IMG/VR virus record: IMGVR_UViG_3300044981_000039
Coordinates: 1-49,601 of that record
DNA length: 49,601 nt
Reading direction: 5' to 3' (one strand)
Origin: a virus
Shown here: one piece after another, positions 1-8,507 of the stretch
Layout: each line of letters opens with the position of its first letter
Numbering within the stretch: position 1 is the stretch's first letter
Translations under genes and position numbers: made by a program
Notes under the pieces: generated by a model
What the model was told of the DNA's origin: nothing
The model's input: only the letters and a program-made list of their open reading frames with translations
Database searches by the model: none

Positions 1-1
1 A

Positions 2-616
2 ATGAACCCTAAATTGCTCGATTTGTTTTGCGGCGCTGGAGGATGTTCAATGGGATATTATCAAGCCGGGTTTGATGTTGTCGGCGTAGACATTGAACCC
101 TGTAAGGATTACCCATTTGAATTTATAAAAGCTGATGCGATGACATTTCCGCTACAAGGCTTTGATGCTATTCACGCCAGTCCACCATGCCAGGCTTATT
201 CGGCTATGCAACATATTCACAAAAATAAAGAATCTCACCCCGACTTAATTCAGGGAACACGTGATCGACTTTCTTTGTCAGGGGCGTTCTATGTTATTGA
301 GAACGTAGTTGGAGCACCGCTTCGACAAGACCTTCTTCTTTGTGGAACGATGTTTGGACTTAAGATAATTAGGCATAGAATTTTTGAATGTAATTTTGAT
401 GTTCCAACATTACTGACCCCTTGTGACCACAGGGAAACATATGATCCGTGGCATGGAAAAAGCGGAGATCGAAGCGCGAACAAATTACGAGAGGCGATGG
501 GAATTGATTGGATGCGCGATGCCGGGGGCGGAAAGAGGAAGGGTACACTGTCCCTGGCTGTCCCGCCCGCCTATACTAAATTTGTGGGAGAACATTTAAT
601 CAAAAAAATTAAATGA
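2..616 (+). CDS. C5-cytosine DNA methyltransferase-like protein (first of two)
   Basis: 204 aa. Motif I (LDLFCGAGG, residues 6-14, SAM binding), the catalytic motif IV with its cysteine (SPPCQAYS, about residue 60) and motif VI (ENV, about residue 100) are all visible, as is a C-terminal stretch (AVPPAYTKFVGEHL) like the usual motif X end. It is short for the family, which is normal for phage enzymes with a reduced target-recognition region. The expected role is 5-methylcytosine formation protecting phage DNA from host restriction. The ATG is base 2, so no ribosome binding site is visible inside the window; joining the window ends would supply GGAG seven bases upstream. In that case the frame open at 49432 would also run into this gene in frame. 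Which bases it methylates cannot be told. Confidence 0.88.
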   Translation: MNPKLLDLFCGAGGCSMGYYQAGFDVVGVDIEPCKDYPFEFIKADAMTFPLQGFDAIHASPPCQAYSAMQHIHKNKESHPDLIQGTRDRLSLSGAFYVIENVVGAPLRQDLLLCGTMFGLKIIRHRIFECNFDVPTLLTPCDHRETYDPWHGKSGDRSANKLREAMGIDWMRDAGGGKRKGTLSLAVPPAYTKFVGEHLIKKIK

Positions 617-643
617 CCATACACCCATAAATAGGAGCACAAA

Positions 644-1426
644 ATGATCCAGACCACAGGCCGGGAGCCAGGGAAGGCGCAGGGGGTTTGCCAGACATGT
701 AAGGGAGCGAAAGGATTTTATACATCAGAGCAAGAGACGGGTGTTCATGGAATCCATTGGCAATATTGCCCCACCTGCCACGGCACAGGCCAAGCCCCAG
801 GCGAAGCGCCAATAGTTTTAGATTTGCCTGACCTTGGCTATTGCGAATGTGAAATCAAGAAAGGCTTTTACGGTGGTTTCACTATCCAGCAAGGCAAGGT
901 TATTTGCTCCACTTGCCATTTAGAGCGTGGGGCCTCGCACAAAAATAGCTTGCCGCCTATTCCTTGTGAGCGTTGCGGGCAAGTGGGAACTCGAAGCCAT
1001 GCCTGTATAAATGGCAAAAGCCACACAACGAGCCCTGATCCGATTCACCCGGCACGATTGGCCTACGAAGGGCACAGTAAAAGCGAAGCGCCCAGCATCG
1101 AGGCGCAGAGGCCGAAGCGACCCTGCACAGGAGACACCTGCGACTTACCGAAAGGGAATGTTTGCGGTGGGTGTGTGAATTGCCAAATTAACGAAGCCAC
1201 CGACTCCCTCAGCGCCCGCCTCGCTGACTTGGAGGCCAAGTTAAAGCAAGCCTTAGAGGACCACGACTTGCGGGAGAACTTCTTCAACGAAACTTGCGAG
1301 AAGATGGAGGCAACGGCAGAGGCGTGGAAGGAATACGCAAAAGGTTTGATGGATGGCGTAGCTGTCTTAGGCGAGGACGGAAAAAAATCCCGCGCCAAAC
1401 TCAAATCCTTGGGCGAGCTGCCGTGA
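644..1426 (+). CDS. Cysteine-rich zinc-finger-like protein with C-terminal coiled coil
   Basis: 260 aa. The N-terminal half has CxxCxG pairs resembling the DnaJ central zinc domain (CQTCKGAKG near residue 18, CPTCHGTG near residue 44), then further CxC/CxxC pairs (CSTCH, CERCG) and a CGGCVNC motif near residue 175. The C-terminal third is predicted coiled coil (alternating Leu/Ala/Glu heptads around 185-240). A clean AGGAG sits eight bases before the ATG. The Cys pairs suggest zinc binding; a DnaJ chaperone function is not supported because no J domain is present. It overlaps the next methyltransferase by four bases (GTGA), implying co-translation. Function unknown. Confidence 0.7.
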   Translation: MIQTTGREPGKAQGVCQTCKGAKGFYTSEQETGVHGIHWQYCPTCHGTGQAPGEAPIVLDLPDLGYCECEIKKGFYGGFTIQQGKVICSTCHLERGASHKNSLPPIPCERCGQVGTRSHACINGKSHTTSPDPIHPARLAYEGHSKSEAPSIEAQRPKRPCTGDTCDLPKGNVCGGCVNCQINEATDSLSARLADLEAKLKQALEDHDLRENFFNETCEKMEATAEAWKEYAKGLMDGVAVLGEDGKKSRAKLKSLGELP

Positions 1427-2223
1427 GGACTAGCAAGCCCGTTGCGCTGGATCTTTGCTGTGGCCTGGGTGGAGGCGGGAAGGGCCTCAAAGCGGCCGGC
1501 TTCTTTGTCGTGGGCGTGGATATTGAGGCATGGCCTAACGAGCACAATGACGCCTTTATCTTGGGCGATATGCGGGAGCTGAAGGGCTCGGAGATCGAGG
1601 CGAAATACGGGAAGGTCAGCTTTATTTGGGCAAGTCCACCTTGTCAGCAGTTTTCGTATCGCAGTTTCCCTTTCAAACGATGCAGGCATTTAAGGGATAA
1701 CGTGCCGCCCGACAAATCCATTTGGCTTGCCTGCGAACGTTTGGCGAAGGAATTGGATTGCCCTATCGTGATCGAGAATGTGCGGGGAGCCGAGGGAGTT
1801 AACTACTTGCATCCAGAATGGTTCATGGGAAAAGCGGCAACGCATTACGGGAGTTTTTACCTATGGGGAGATGTGCCCACAATGCTGCCCTACGGAGGCG
1901 GTCGAAAAGGATTTAAGCGAATAGATCCTATGTATAAAGGCGGTAAGCCTTTCCAGGGCCAAGGCAATCGCGGTAATTTTGGATGGAATGATCCCGCCGT
2001 TCAAAATCCAAGGAACGGTTATAAGGTTGACGCAACTGATGGGAAACAATGGCGTGGGAATTCGCCCACACATGCGGACATTAAAGAATTTCACCGAGGC
2101 GGTTCGCAGAATACTTCATTCAATAGTAAAGCCCGCAAACTCTGGTCAGCCCAAGCCGCCATGATCCCCTTTGAACTGAGCTACTGGATAGGACAGTGCT
2201 ATTACCCTGAGCCCCCCGCCTAG
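1423..2223 (+). CDS. C5-cytosine DNA methyltransferase-like protein (second of two)
   Basis: 266 aa from the GTG that overlaps the stop of the previous gene; an upstream ATG at 1294 is in frame but lies deep inside that gene and would add a stretch unlike the family. Motif I is LDLCCGLGGGGKG, the catalytic motif is SPPCQQFSYR and motif VI is IENVRG. Between motif VI and the C terminus is an insertion rich in Gly, Trp and Asn, a likely target-recognition segment. It is diverged from the enzyme at 2-616, so the two probably recognise different sites. Its position beside a Lar-like gene supports a role in evading restriction. Confidence 0.85.
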   Translation: MRTSKPVALDLCCGLGGGGKGLKAAGFFVVGVDIEAWPNEHNDAFILGDMRELKGSEIEAKYGKVSFIWASPPCQQFSYRSFPFKRCRHLRDNVPPDKSIWLACERLAKELDCPIVIENVRGAEGVNYLHPEWFMGKAATHYGSFYLWGDVPTMLPYGGGRKGFKRIDPMYKGGKPFQGQGNRGNFGWNDPAVQNPRNGYKVDATDGKQWRGNSPTHADIKEFHRGGSQNTSFNSKARKLWSAQAAMIPFELSYWIGQCYYPEPPA

Positions 2224-2243
2224 GGGATAACGGAGGAGGAAGT

Positions 2244-2408
2244 ATGATCATGATTACTGTAAAGGGATGCCAGCGTTGTGGGAGAACGCACCGCAATATG
2301 AAGTTCTACAAACTGCGAAACGCGGTGGACAGTTGGAATCACTACTCCCGCTGCTCCACCACGAATCAACCGGTGCTGCTCAAAATCGTGAAGGATAAAA
2401 AGCCATGA
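2244..2408 (+). CDS. Small cysteine-containing hypothetical protein
   Basis: 54 aa, starting MIMITVKGCQRCGRTH. It has a strong ribosome binding site (GGAGGAGG, four bases before the ATG) and a four-base ATGA overlap with the next gene, both of which argue that it is real. The CQRCG pair and a later single Cys suggest a minimal zinc ribbon, but one ligand is not obvious. Basic and hydrophilic, no membrane segment. Function unknown. Confidence 0.6.
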   Translation: MIMITVKGCQRCGRTHRNMKFYKLRNAVDSWNHYSRCSTTNQPVLLKIVKDKKP

Positions 2409-2797
2409 GCGACGAGAAGGAATTGAAGCCGTGCCCGTTTTGTGGAGCTGAGCCAACTTGGCTTGAATGGAATGAAGGCAGCGAAACAAACACATGGACA
2501 TTAGGATGCTCTGCACCTGGATGCCTCGGCTGTGAAGCGGGGCCTTACGGAGATAAGGCTGCTTGCATTCTTCAGTGGAACACTCGCGCCTCCCTCTCCG
2601 CGCCCGAACGGGAGTGGAGGCCGATTGAAAGTGCGCCGAGGGATGGGACCGAGATCATTGCGTGGCGTGAGGTCAGCGAAAACTCGTTCACTTGCAAATA
2701 CATCGAAGGTATTTGGAAATTCAGCGGCGGGGTGCATATGCACAGTGGGCCTGACGGTTGGATGCCCCTGCCCCCACCCCCAAGCCAGCCTAAATAG
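2405..2797 (+). CDS. Lar-like restriction alleviation protein fused to a DUF551-like domain
   Basis: 130 aa. Residues 6-60 match the Lar pattern: LKPCPFCGAEP, then a Cys pair (CSAPGC) and a final WNTRA-like segment, arranged as a zinc ribbon. Residues 68-127 look like DUF551: W-P-I-E-S-A-P-R-D-G-T near the start and a terminal DGWMPLPPPP. Lar proteins of Rac prophage modulate type I restriction-modification, so an anti-restriction role is inferred; the DUF551 part has no known function. The combination is common in phages. It starts within the stop of the preceding small gene. Confidence 0.75.
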   Translation: MSDEKELKPCPFCGAEPTWLEWNEGSETNTWTLGCSAPGCLGCEAGPYGDKAACILQWNTRASLSAPEREWRPIESAPRDGTEIIAWREVSENSFTCKYIEGIWKFSGGVHMHSGPDGWMPLPPPPSQPK

Positions 2798-2806
2798 GGA
2801 GTGCCG

Positions 2807-3142
2807 ATGAGAAACATGAGCTTTGCCTTGACCACGCCGCAATTTAAGGCCCGCACCAAGACTGTAACGCGCCGTTTGGGATGGGGTTTCCTGAAGCCCG
2901 GGGATTTGGTGCAAGGCTGCGTGAAGTGTATGGGCCTGAAACCGGGCGAGAAGATTCAAAAGCTAGGCGTCATTCGGATAAAAAGCGTGAAGCCTGTGCG
3001 CCTAGACACTATTGGCCAAAACGATGTGAACGACGAAGGCTTTCCTGAAATGACCTGCGGACAATTTATCACGATGTTCTGCAAACACATGAAAGTGGAC
3101 AACGCCAAGATCGTCAACCGCATCGAGTTTGAATATCTTTAA
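2807..3142 (+). CDS. ASCH-domain protein
   Basis: 111 aa from the ATG at 2807, chosen because AGGGA lies six bases upstream; an in-frame GTG at 2801 is too close to that site. The family signature is clear: ALTTPQFKARTKTVTRRLGW at the start, GD in the first strand, KCMGLKPGEK in the middle and a terminal IEFEYL strand. ASCH folds are PUA-like RNA/nucleic-acid-binding domains and are frequent in phages; some are hydrolases acting on modified nucleosides. Specific substrate unknown. A second, different ASCH gene lies at 45946. Confidence 0.75.
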   Translation: MRNMSFALTTPQFKARTKTVTRRLGWGFLKPGDLVQGCVKCMGLKPGEKIQKLGVIRIKSVKPVRLDTIGQNDVNDEGFPEMTCGQFITMFCKHMKVDNAKIVNRIEFEYL

Positions 3143-3186
3143 CCCCGCGTCCCAGCCTTCTAGGGCGCTAACTGAAGGAGATGGAA

Positions 3187-3297
3187 ATGTATAGTTGTCG
3201 GATTCACGACCACTTTGACACTGTGCCGTGTCCCGGCAAGGATTGTAAGAAATTAGGATGGTCAAAAATAAGCGGGCGGGGGGGGGCATTGGATTGA
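3187..3297 (+). CDS. Small Cys/His protein, probably frameshifted at a G9 run
   Basis: As read, 36 aa (starts MYSCRIHDHFDTVPCPGKDC), with a good GAAGGAG seven bases before the ATG. The frame enters a run of nine G at 3278-3286 and stops soon after. Removing one G lets the frame continue as HWIDVKPKKKRKKR and end at 3331 with an ATGA overlap onto the next gene, the arrangement used by most neighbours. The true product is therefore probably about 47 aa with a basic tail. The Cys/His spacing suggests a small metal-binding protein. Function unknown. Confidence 0.55.
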   Translation: MYSCRIHDHFDTVPCPGKDCKKLGWSKISGRGGALD

Positions 3298-3327
3298 CGT
3301 TAAACCCAAGAAAAAGCGGAAGAAAAG

Positions 3328-3495
3328 ATGAAAAGCATTGATGTCTACGAAGAAGGAGAAGGTAAAGGCCGGACGATCGCTTTCAATTCGGAACCAAAGA
3401 AAGGTAAGATTGAAGTAGTTCGAAATGTGGATTCCTATGAATTGGAACGTTATTGGAAAGAAGTAATTAAAAGGAAGGTGGAGAAGGAGAAATGA
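3328..3495 (+). CDS. Small charged hypothetical protein
   Basis: 55 aa, starting MKSIDVYEEGEGKGRTIAF and ending in a Lys/Glu-rich helix. It begins exactly where the repaired upstream frame would end (ATGA) and itself ends with an ATGA overlap on the next gene, so it fits a translationally coupled series. No recognisable domain. Confidence 0.5.
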   Translation: MKSIDVYEEGEGKGRTIAFNSEPKKGKIEVVRNVDSYELERYWKEVIKRKVEKEK

Positions 3496-3764
3496 AGGAA
3501 ACCAACAAAAAGCGTCGTCAAAGGATTCGTCGCTTCCACAAGAACCGGCGAATTTACGCTTTAAGGTCTTGGGGCAAAAAGATGCCCGATCAAATTTTGA
3601 CAATGGAAATGATGCAAAAGGCTCTTTTCTTTGGAGCGAGTGGAAATCAATCGGAAGAAATGGAAGTTTTGCCAAATGCCACTGGAAAAGATGAAGTAGA
3701 CATTCCTAAAATTATTAAAACATTTGAAGAATTTGATAAGGAATATAAAGACTTACTCCTCTAG
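3492..3764 (+). CDS. Hypothetical basic protein
   Basis: 90 aa. The first 30 residues are very basic (KKRRQRIRRFHKNRRIYALR) and the last 25 acidic (FEEFDKEYKDLLL). GAGAAGGAG upstream is a good ribosome binding site. It is the last gene of the left accessory cluster, followed by about 100 bases with a candidate promoter. Function not recognised; nucleic-acid binding is possible from charge alone. Confidence 0.5.
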   Translation: MKETNKKRRQRIRRFHKNRRIYALRSWGKKMPDQILTMEMMQKALFFGASGNQSEEMEVLPNATGKDEVDIPKIIKTFEEFDKEYKDLLL

Positions 3765-3778
3765 CCCTTGAATTTTCT

Positions 3779-3813
3779 TTGACTTAAAAGCCCAATACAG
3801 TTTACGTTATAAA
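3779..3813 (+). promoter_or_regulatory. Candidate promoter before the packaging genes
   Basis: TTGACT at 3779-3784 and TATAAA at 3808-3813. The spacing of 23 bases is longer than the sigma70 optimum, so this is weak as a standard promoter. The segment GTTTA-CGTTA-TAAAC (3800-3814) is a small inverted repeat, and CGTTATA recurs in other intergenic stretches (33189 and the -10 region at 33310), so it may be a phage-specific element. It lies in the only sizeable gap between the left accessory genes and the HTH/terminase block. Confidence 0.3.
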
Positions 3814-3863
3814 CCATAAGTAGACGGATCCGACTTGTCTTCTCCCGGAAGGACGCGGCACCT

Positions 3864-4079
3864 ATGGTGAGACGTAAACGGCGAACGCCTTGGAATGGAT
3901 GGACACAAACCGAATTTTTGGAAATTTTAAAACAGAATGATTTGAATTTAACAAGGACCGCCGCCGCTTGCGGTTTTACTATTCAGAACGCTATTAAGCT
4001 ATCCAAACGCCTTGGCATAAAAATAAGCAAACAGGTCATTTTATCCGAACCGCAACAGAAGCGGACCTTCCGGCCTTAG
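3864..4079 (+). CDS. Small helix-turn-helix protein
   Basis: 71 aa. Residues 22-53 read as a Fis-type (HTH_8-like) helix-turn-helix: LNLTRTAAACGFTIQNAIKL followed by SKRLGIK, with the usual Ala-Ala in the first helix and the Leu-Gly-Ile end. The N terminus is basic (VRRKRRTPW). GGAAGGA lies upstream. It is immediately before the small terminase and could be a late-gene regulator or an accessory packaging-site binder; the sequence does not decide between these. Confidence 0.55.
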   Translation: MVRRKRRTPWNGWTQTEFLEILKQNDLNLTRTAAACGFTIQNAIKLSKRLGIKISKQVILSEPQQKRTFRP

Positions 4080-4085
4080 AAAACT

Positions 4086-4676
4086 ATGGGAAGGCCAAAG
4101 CCACAGCGCGCGCCTTTAAAGCCGCCATCCGAAAATCGTCCCAAGGACAAGCCAAAACCGCCGGAGCCTAAAGGCCCGCGTGGCCGGCCGCCAAATACGG
4201 ATAGCTTTGATGCGATTGGGAATCGGAGCTGGATTAATCCGATTACGGAGAAGAAAGAGACATTACCGCCCTTGACCGATTTTGTTTTGGAACGCCTGGT
4301 CTATATGCGGCGTTGGGAAATTGTCGATGTTTGCATGGAGCATTACAAATGCTCGGAAAAGACGGTCGATAAATATATTTCAAAGGCAAAGAGGATTCTT
4401 TACGACACGGCCGGCGAACGTCGTCCGCAACGAGTTAGGCAGCTCGAAACACGTTTGGAGCAGCTTTATAATTTGGCATTGAAGAACGGTGATCTTCGAA
4501 CGGCGCGTTTGGTTGCGATGGATAAAGCCAAACTCTTCGGGGATATCCAGATTCAGCAAGGGGTTGATGTCGGGCAGCAAACGGGGCCAGTGGATCCAAA
4601 GCAAATGAATGACGAACAACTTTTGAAGCGGGCCAATGAGCTTAGAAACGCAACGGCAAGAACTACAGGTTCTTGA
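4086..4676 (+). CDS. terS: Terminase small subunit (putative)
   Basis: 196 aa. The N-terminal 50 residues are Pro/Lys-rich and disordered. Residues 60-105 form a probable DNA-binding helical region (VLERLVYMRRWEIVDVCMEH, then a segment SEKTVDKYISKAK), followed by helices around 115-155 suited to oligomerisation. Position directly before, and overlapping by 41 bases, the large terminase gene is the main argument. Small terminases recognise the packaging site and stimulate the motor. Sequence similarity to a specific family cannot be checked here. Confidence 0.7.
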   Translation: MGRPKPQRAPLKPPSENRPKDKPKPPEPKGPRGRPPNTDSFDAIGNRSWINPITEKKETLPPLTDFVLERLVYMRRWEIVDVCMEHYKCSEKTVDKYISKAKRILYDTAGERRPQRVRQLETRLEQLYNLALKNGDLRTARLVAMDKAKLFGDIQIQQGVDVGQQTGPVDPKQMNDEQLLKRANELRNATARTTGS

Positions 4677-6093
4677 CGAAATTATCGCTCGGCGTATGTC
4701 GCGGGCGCATTTCAAAGACTATATCCGATATACGAAGCCGGATTATATATCAACATGGTTCAACGAATTAATTTGTGACACCTTGGAAGGACTTGAAGGG
4801 GATATTGTTAATCAGAAGGATGCCCGGATTTTGGTTCGGATGCCTCCTAGAGCTGGAAAAACAGAAATGATTAGCCGAAGGTTCCCGGCCTGGTTATTAG
4901 GTCGACATCCTGAATTGGAAATCATTGGCAGTAGTTATAATACCGATCTAGCAAAAGCGAATGGTTCAGATGCGAAGAATATTTCCGAGTCGACTGAAAA
5001 TTTAAACATCTTTCCTAATTTTCGAATCAGTCATTCGACTCGTTCAAAGAACCGTTGGCGAACTTTATTGGACAATGACAAAGAAGGCGGCGGCCTTAAA
5101 TCGGCGGGATGTGGAGCGGGTATTACTGGATCCGGAGCGCATCTTTTCATTATCGATGATCCGTATAAAGACCATGAAGAAGCTTGGTCGGAGAATCACC
5201 GTAAGAAAATTTGGGATTGGTATACGACAGCCGCTTATACTCGCTTGGCCCCAGGCGGAGCCATCATTATGCTTTTAACTTCTTGGCACGATGCCGGCCT
5301 GGACAACCAGGTCTTAGAGCAATTCAAGAAAGACGGTGGACCGCCTTGGACTGTGATTGATATCCCGGCAATTATGACGGCCGATTATGTCGGTCGGCAT
5401 CCAATGGACAAACGGAATATCGGTGAAAGCTATTGGCCCGAACGTTGGCCTTTGACTCGTTTAGAAGCGACCAAGAAGCTTTTGGGAACTTATAAATGGT
5501 CTGCCCTTTATCAGCAAAGGGCTGAACCCGAAGGCGGAACGATCATCCAACGCCATTGGCTGAAGTATTGGCAAAAGCGGCCTTTGAATATTGGAGAGAC
5601 GGTTGTTAGCGGTGACTTGGCTTTTAAATCGTCCAAAGTATCCAGCCGAGTATCTTTCCAAGTGTGGGGATTGAGTCTTCAGAAGCAATATGTCCTTCTT
5701 GATTTCATTTGTGAACCAATGGAATTCACGAAATGTCTTCATGTTTTCGACAAGATGATGCGAAAATGGCCCAAGGCCACGCCTTTGATCGAAGATAAGG
5801 CAAATGGTCCAGCCCTGCAAAGCGTCATGCAACGTAAGTATCCGAAAATGAAGATGATCCCGGTTACGACTGATAAGGACAATCGGTTTCGGGCCGTTGC
5901 TCCGGCGTTTGAACGTGGTGACGTTCTGGTCCCGGATCCAGTAGCATTTCCAGAATATGAAGAAGTATATTCGGAGTGGACCAAGTTTCCGAATTCAGAG
6001 TTCAACGATAACGTCGACACAGCGTCACAAGCGATTTCACATTGGGAAGTTCCGGCAAATGGTCTACCGCGATTTGTCGGCTATGAGGATTAA
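4636..6093 (+). CDS. terL: Terminase large subunit
   Basis: 485 aa, usual length. The ATPase domain has Walker A PPRAGKTE (about 70-77), Walker B LFIIDDP (about 169-175) and a coupling motif LLTSWH near 214. The nuclease domain has the acidic triad of the RNase H-like fold: SGDLAF (about 324), LIEDKA (about 390) and a late FNDNVDTASQ segment. It cuts concatemers and drives DNA into proheads. The annotated ATG lies inside the small-subunit gene without an obvious ribosome binding site; a second ATG at 4696 would remove 20 residues, so the start is slightly uncertain. Confidence 0.95.
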   Translation: MSLETQRQELQVLDEIIARRMSRAHFKDYIRYTKPDYISTWFNELICDTLEGLEGDIVNQKDARILVRMPPRAGKTEMISRRFPAWLLGRHPELEIIGSSYNTDLAKANGSDAKNISESTENLNIFPNFRISHSTRSKNRWRTLLDNDKEGGGLKSAGCGAGITGSGAHLFIIDDPYKDHEEAWSENHRKKIWDWYTTAAYTRLAPGGAIIMLLTSWHDAGLDNQVLEQFKKDGGPPWTVIDIPAIMTADYVGRHPMDKRNIGESYWPERWPLTRLEATKKLLGTYKWSALYQQRAEPEGGTIIQRHWLKYWQKRPLNIGETVVSGDLAFKSSKVSSRVSFQVWGLSLQKQYVLLDFICEPMEFTKCLHVFDKMMRKWPKATPLIEDKANGPALQSVMQRKYPKMKMIPVTTDKDNRFRAVAPAFERGDVLVPDPVAFPEYEEVYSEWTKFPNSEFNDNVDTASQAISHWEVPANGLPRFVGYED

Positions 6094-6096
6094 ACG

Positions 6097-7611
6097 ATGA
6101 AACGACCGACGAAGAAGGCACTTCAAAAAGTTACGAAGCGGATCAAAGGCGAATTGGTTCGCCAAGAAAGTTCCGCAATTCAATTTAAACAGCAAATCCT
6201 AGACCGTCGATCGGCGCGCATGTCGATCAATGTCAATGACGGATGGAAAAACTTCATGACTGGTATTGGCGAACAAGGCCGGGATAAGCGGACTGGCAAT
6301 CGCGCAGTTTGGGAATCGGCATTACCCGAACAAGTCTGTGAAGATATTTTTGCTTCGGATGCTTTAGCTCGGCGGATCGTTGAAATTTTGCCGAATGATG
6401 CTTTGCGGGAATGGATTGAGTTCAAGAAAGAAGTTTATAAGGATCCGCTCGAAAGCGAATTGGATCGCCTTCAGGTTAAAGAACGCCTTCAATTGGCCTG
6501 GGATTGGGCAAGGGAATATGGCGGAGCTGGAATTTTTATCAATGACGGAACGCCGATCAATGATCTTTGGAAGCCTTTGGACGTCGACAATTTGAATCGT
6601 ATTAAGTCATTGACGGTTTTACATCGTTACGAACTTTGGGCCTGGGCGACCGATCTTCAACGCAATATCGAGAAGCCGGATTTCGGCAAGCCAAAGCGAT
6701 ATCATGTCTTTCCGCGCAATGCCTTTGGACAAGTCGCTTATCAGCTCCATGCATCCCGGATCGTTCGTTTCGACGGCCGAGTTTTACCAAGACTTTTAAA
6801 CATCCGTAATAACTTTTGGGGCGATTCCGTCTTGACGCCTTTGTATTCGGCGTTAGGAGATTACGCTAATTCAAATTCCGCGATTGCGAACGTCATTACA
6901 GACTTCCGCCTTCTCATGATCAAGATTTCGGGATTGACCGAACAAGTGAATAGCGGGCAGGAAGCCCAGGTCATGAAGAAGATTGAATTGATGAACCAGG
7001 CGCGAAGTGTAATCGGCGCAATGATCATGGACAAGGAAATGGACGATGCCGACTTTTTCAGTGCATCCGTTGCCGGTGTGGCTGAATTGGCGGAGAAGGT
7101 AAAAGAATGGCTTGGAGCCTTGACCGATATCCCGCATTCGATCCTTTTCAATGAAAGTGCCGGTCAAAAGAAAAGCATGGGATCCAGTGGCGATCACGAA
7201 GAAACGAATTGGTATAACACAGTCCATGCTTATCAAATGAATTATTTGAAGCCGCGCCAAGACGAAATTTTCAAATTGATCTTCGCGCAGCAAGGCGGAC
7301 CTTTCCGGGGTATGGAGCCGGAAAATTGGGAATATGACTTCAAGCCTTTGGCTCAAACAGACGAAGGTGAAGACGCCAAGAACTTCCAGGCTCGCGCCCA
7401 AGGCTATGATCTTTATATTCAGAATGGGACACTTACTTCCGCACAAGTCCAGGTCATGGAGTTTCCGGATTTAGCGGTTGATCCTTCTTTGACACAACTT
7501 CAACTCGATCTTCAGGAATTACCGGAAGACGATGATAAGAACGAGAAAGATCCAGATGCAAGCGAAGGGATTGATAAAGATCCGAATCCAGGCTTGAATA
7601 AGTTTTCGTAA
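6097..7611 (+). CDS. Portal protein (DUF1073-like)
   Basis: 504 aa. The pattern is that of DUF1073-type portals: an N-terminal segment with WESALPEQVCEDIF and ARRIVEILPNDALREW, the GGAGIFINDG segment near 145, the FGDSVL-like WGDSVLTPLY near 240, and an acidic C terminus. The portal forms the dodecameric DNA entry channel at one vertex, binding the terminase. It follows terL by three bases and its stop overlaps the start of the head protein gene, as in most phages of this type. Confidence 0.9.
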   Translation: MKRPTKKALQKVTKRIKGELVRQESSAIQFKQQILDRRSARMSINVNDGWKNFMTGIGEQGRDKRTGNRAVWESALPEQVCEDIFASDALARRIVEILPNDALREWIEFKKEVYKDPLESELDRLQVKERLQLAWDWAREYGGAGIFINDGTPINDLWKPLDVDNLNRIKSLTVLHRYELWAWATDLQRNIEKPDFGKPKRYHVFPRNAFGQVAYQLHASRIVRFDGRVLPRLLNIRNNFWGDSVLTPLYSALGDYANSNSAIANVITDFRLLMIKISGLTEQVNSGQEAQVMKKIELMNQARSVIGAMIMDKEMDDADFFSASVAGVAELAEKVKEWLGALTDIPHSILFNESAGQKKSMGSSGDHEETNWYNTVHAYQMNYLKPRQDEIFKLIFAQQGGPFRGMEPENWEYDFKPLAQTDEGEDAKNFQARAQGYDLYIQNGTLTSAQVQVMEFPDLAVDPSLTQLQLDLQELPEDDDKNEKDPDASEGIDKDPNPGLNKFS

Positions 7612-8417
7612 TGCTTCGTTTCAAGCCAAAGAAGTTCAAACGCCTTCATTTGCCGATCGCGCTTGAAAATGAATACATTGCTTCGCTTTCAAAAGTTGGG
7701 ATTGCTACAGCCAAGGCAGTCGATAAGATCCTGATTCCGGAATTGCGGACTTATGGCGTTATGTTGGACGCTTCGAAAGAAAAGAAGCCTGGTCCGATCT
7801 CTCGTTTGGTGAAACAGCAAGTTTTTAATTGGGTCGATCCAAAATTAATCGAAGCCACAGTCGCGTCAATGGCGCAAGGCGTTGATACTTATCACAAGAA
7901 TTTAATCATCCGTCGATTCAAAGAAGCGATTGGAGTCGGGCCTTGGATTAATGGCCTATCCGATGCCGATGTCAAATTACAGTTGTCGAATTGGATGCGG
8001 TCGAATGCGGACTTGATTGAATCGATTCCTGAAAAATATGTCCGAAGCGTTGAAAATTTGGTGAACCGAAACTTATCTGAAGGAACCAGCGTTAAAGAAT
8101 TGGTGAAGCAAATCAAAATGCACGCGCCTGTTGCTTTGTCTAAAGCTAGACTCCTTGCCCGCGATCAAACCATGAAGCTATATGGTAATTTGAATCAGGT
8201 CCGTCAAGTCGCAGTAGGAGTTACGAAATACACTTGGGAAACGATGGAAGATAGCCGGGTCCGTGAAATGCATGAAGACTTAGCAGGGACAATTCAGTCT
8301 TGGGATAATCCGCCGGTGACGAATCCCGAAGGTGAAACGAATCATCCTGGCGGTGACTACCAGTGCCGTTGCACAGCCGAACCCATACTAGACGACCTTT
8401 TGAAACTGCAATCATAA
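7611..8417 (+). CDS. Minor head protein, Mu gpF / SPP1 gp7-like
   Basis: 268 aa. The C-terminal half carries the family hallmarks: the helical segment ARLLARDQTMKLYGNLNQVR, then TKYTWETMEDSRVREMHEDL and a terminal NHPGGDYQCRCTAEP with the characteristic Cys pair and Pro. These proteins sit inside the prohead near the portal and help head morphogenesis. Start codon overlaps the portal stop (taATG). No fused ART or protease domain is seen. Confidence 0.88.
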   Translation: MLRFKPKKFKRLHLPIALENEYIASLSKVGIATAKAVDKILIPELRTYGVMLDASKEKKPGPISRLVKQQVFNWVDPKLIEATVASMAQGVDTYHKNLIIRRFKEAIGVGPWINGLSDADVKLQLSNWMRSNADLIESIPEKYVRSVENLVNRNLSEGTSVKELVKQIKMHAPVALSKARLLARDQTMKLYGNLNQVRQVAVGVTKYTWETMEDSRVREMHEDLAGTIQSWDNPPVTNPEGETNHPGGDYQCRCTAEPILDDLLKLQS

Positions 8418-8507
8418 AAATATTTTTGATTTCGCTTTAATTCGTGAATTTAAGGCTTTTCTGATTTTTAAGACCGTCTATCGTTTATAACCACAACCCG
8501 AAAAGTT

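Noticed and set aside
1063-1689. 208-aa minus-strand open frame
   Set aside because: Shadow of the zinc-finger-like and methyltransferase genes; no supporting start or domain.
6871-7446. 191-aa minus-strand open frame in the portal gene
   Set aside because: Fully inside the portal gene, no ribosome site, composition of a shadow frame.
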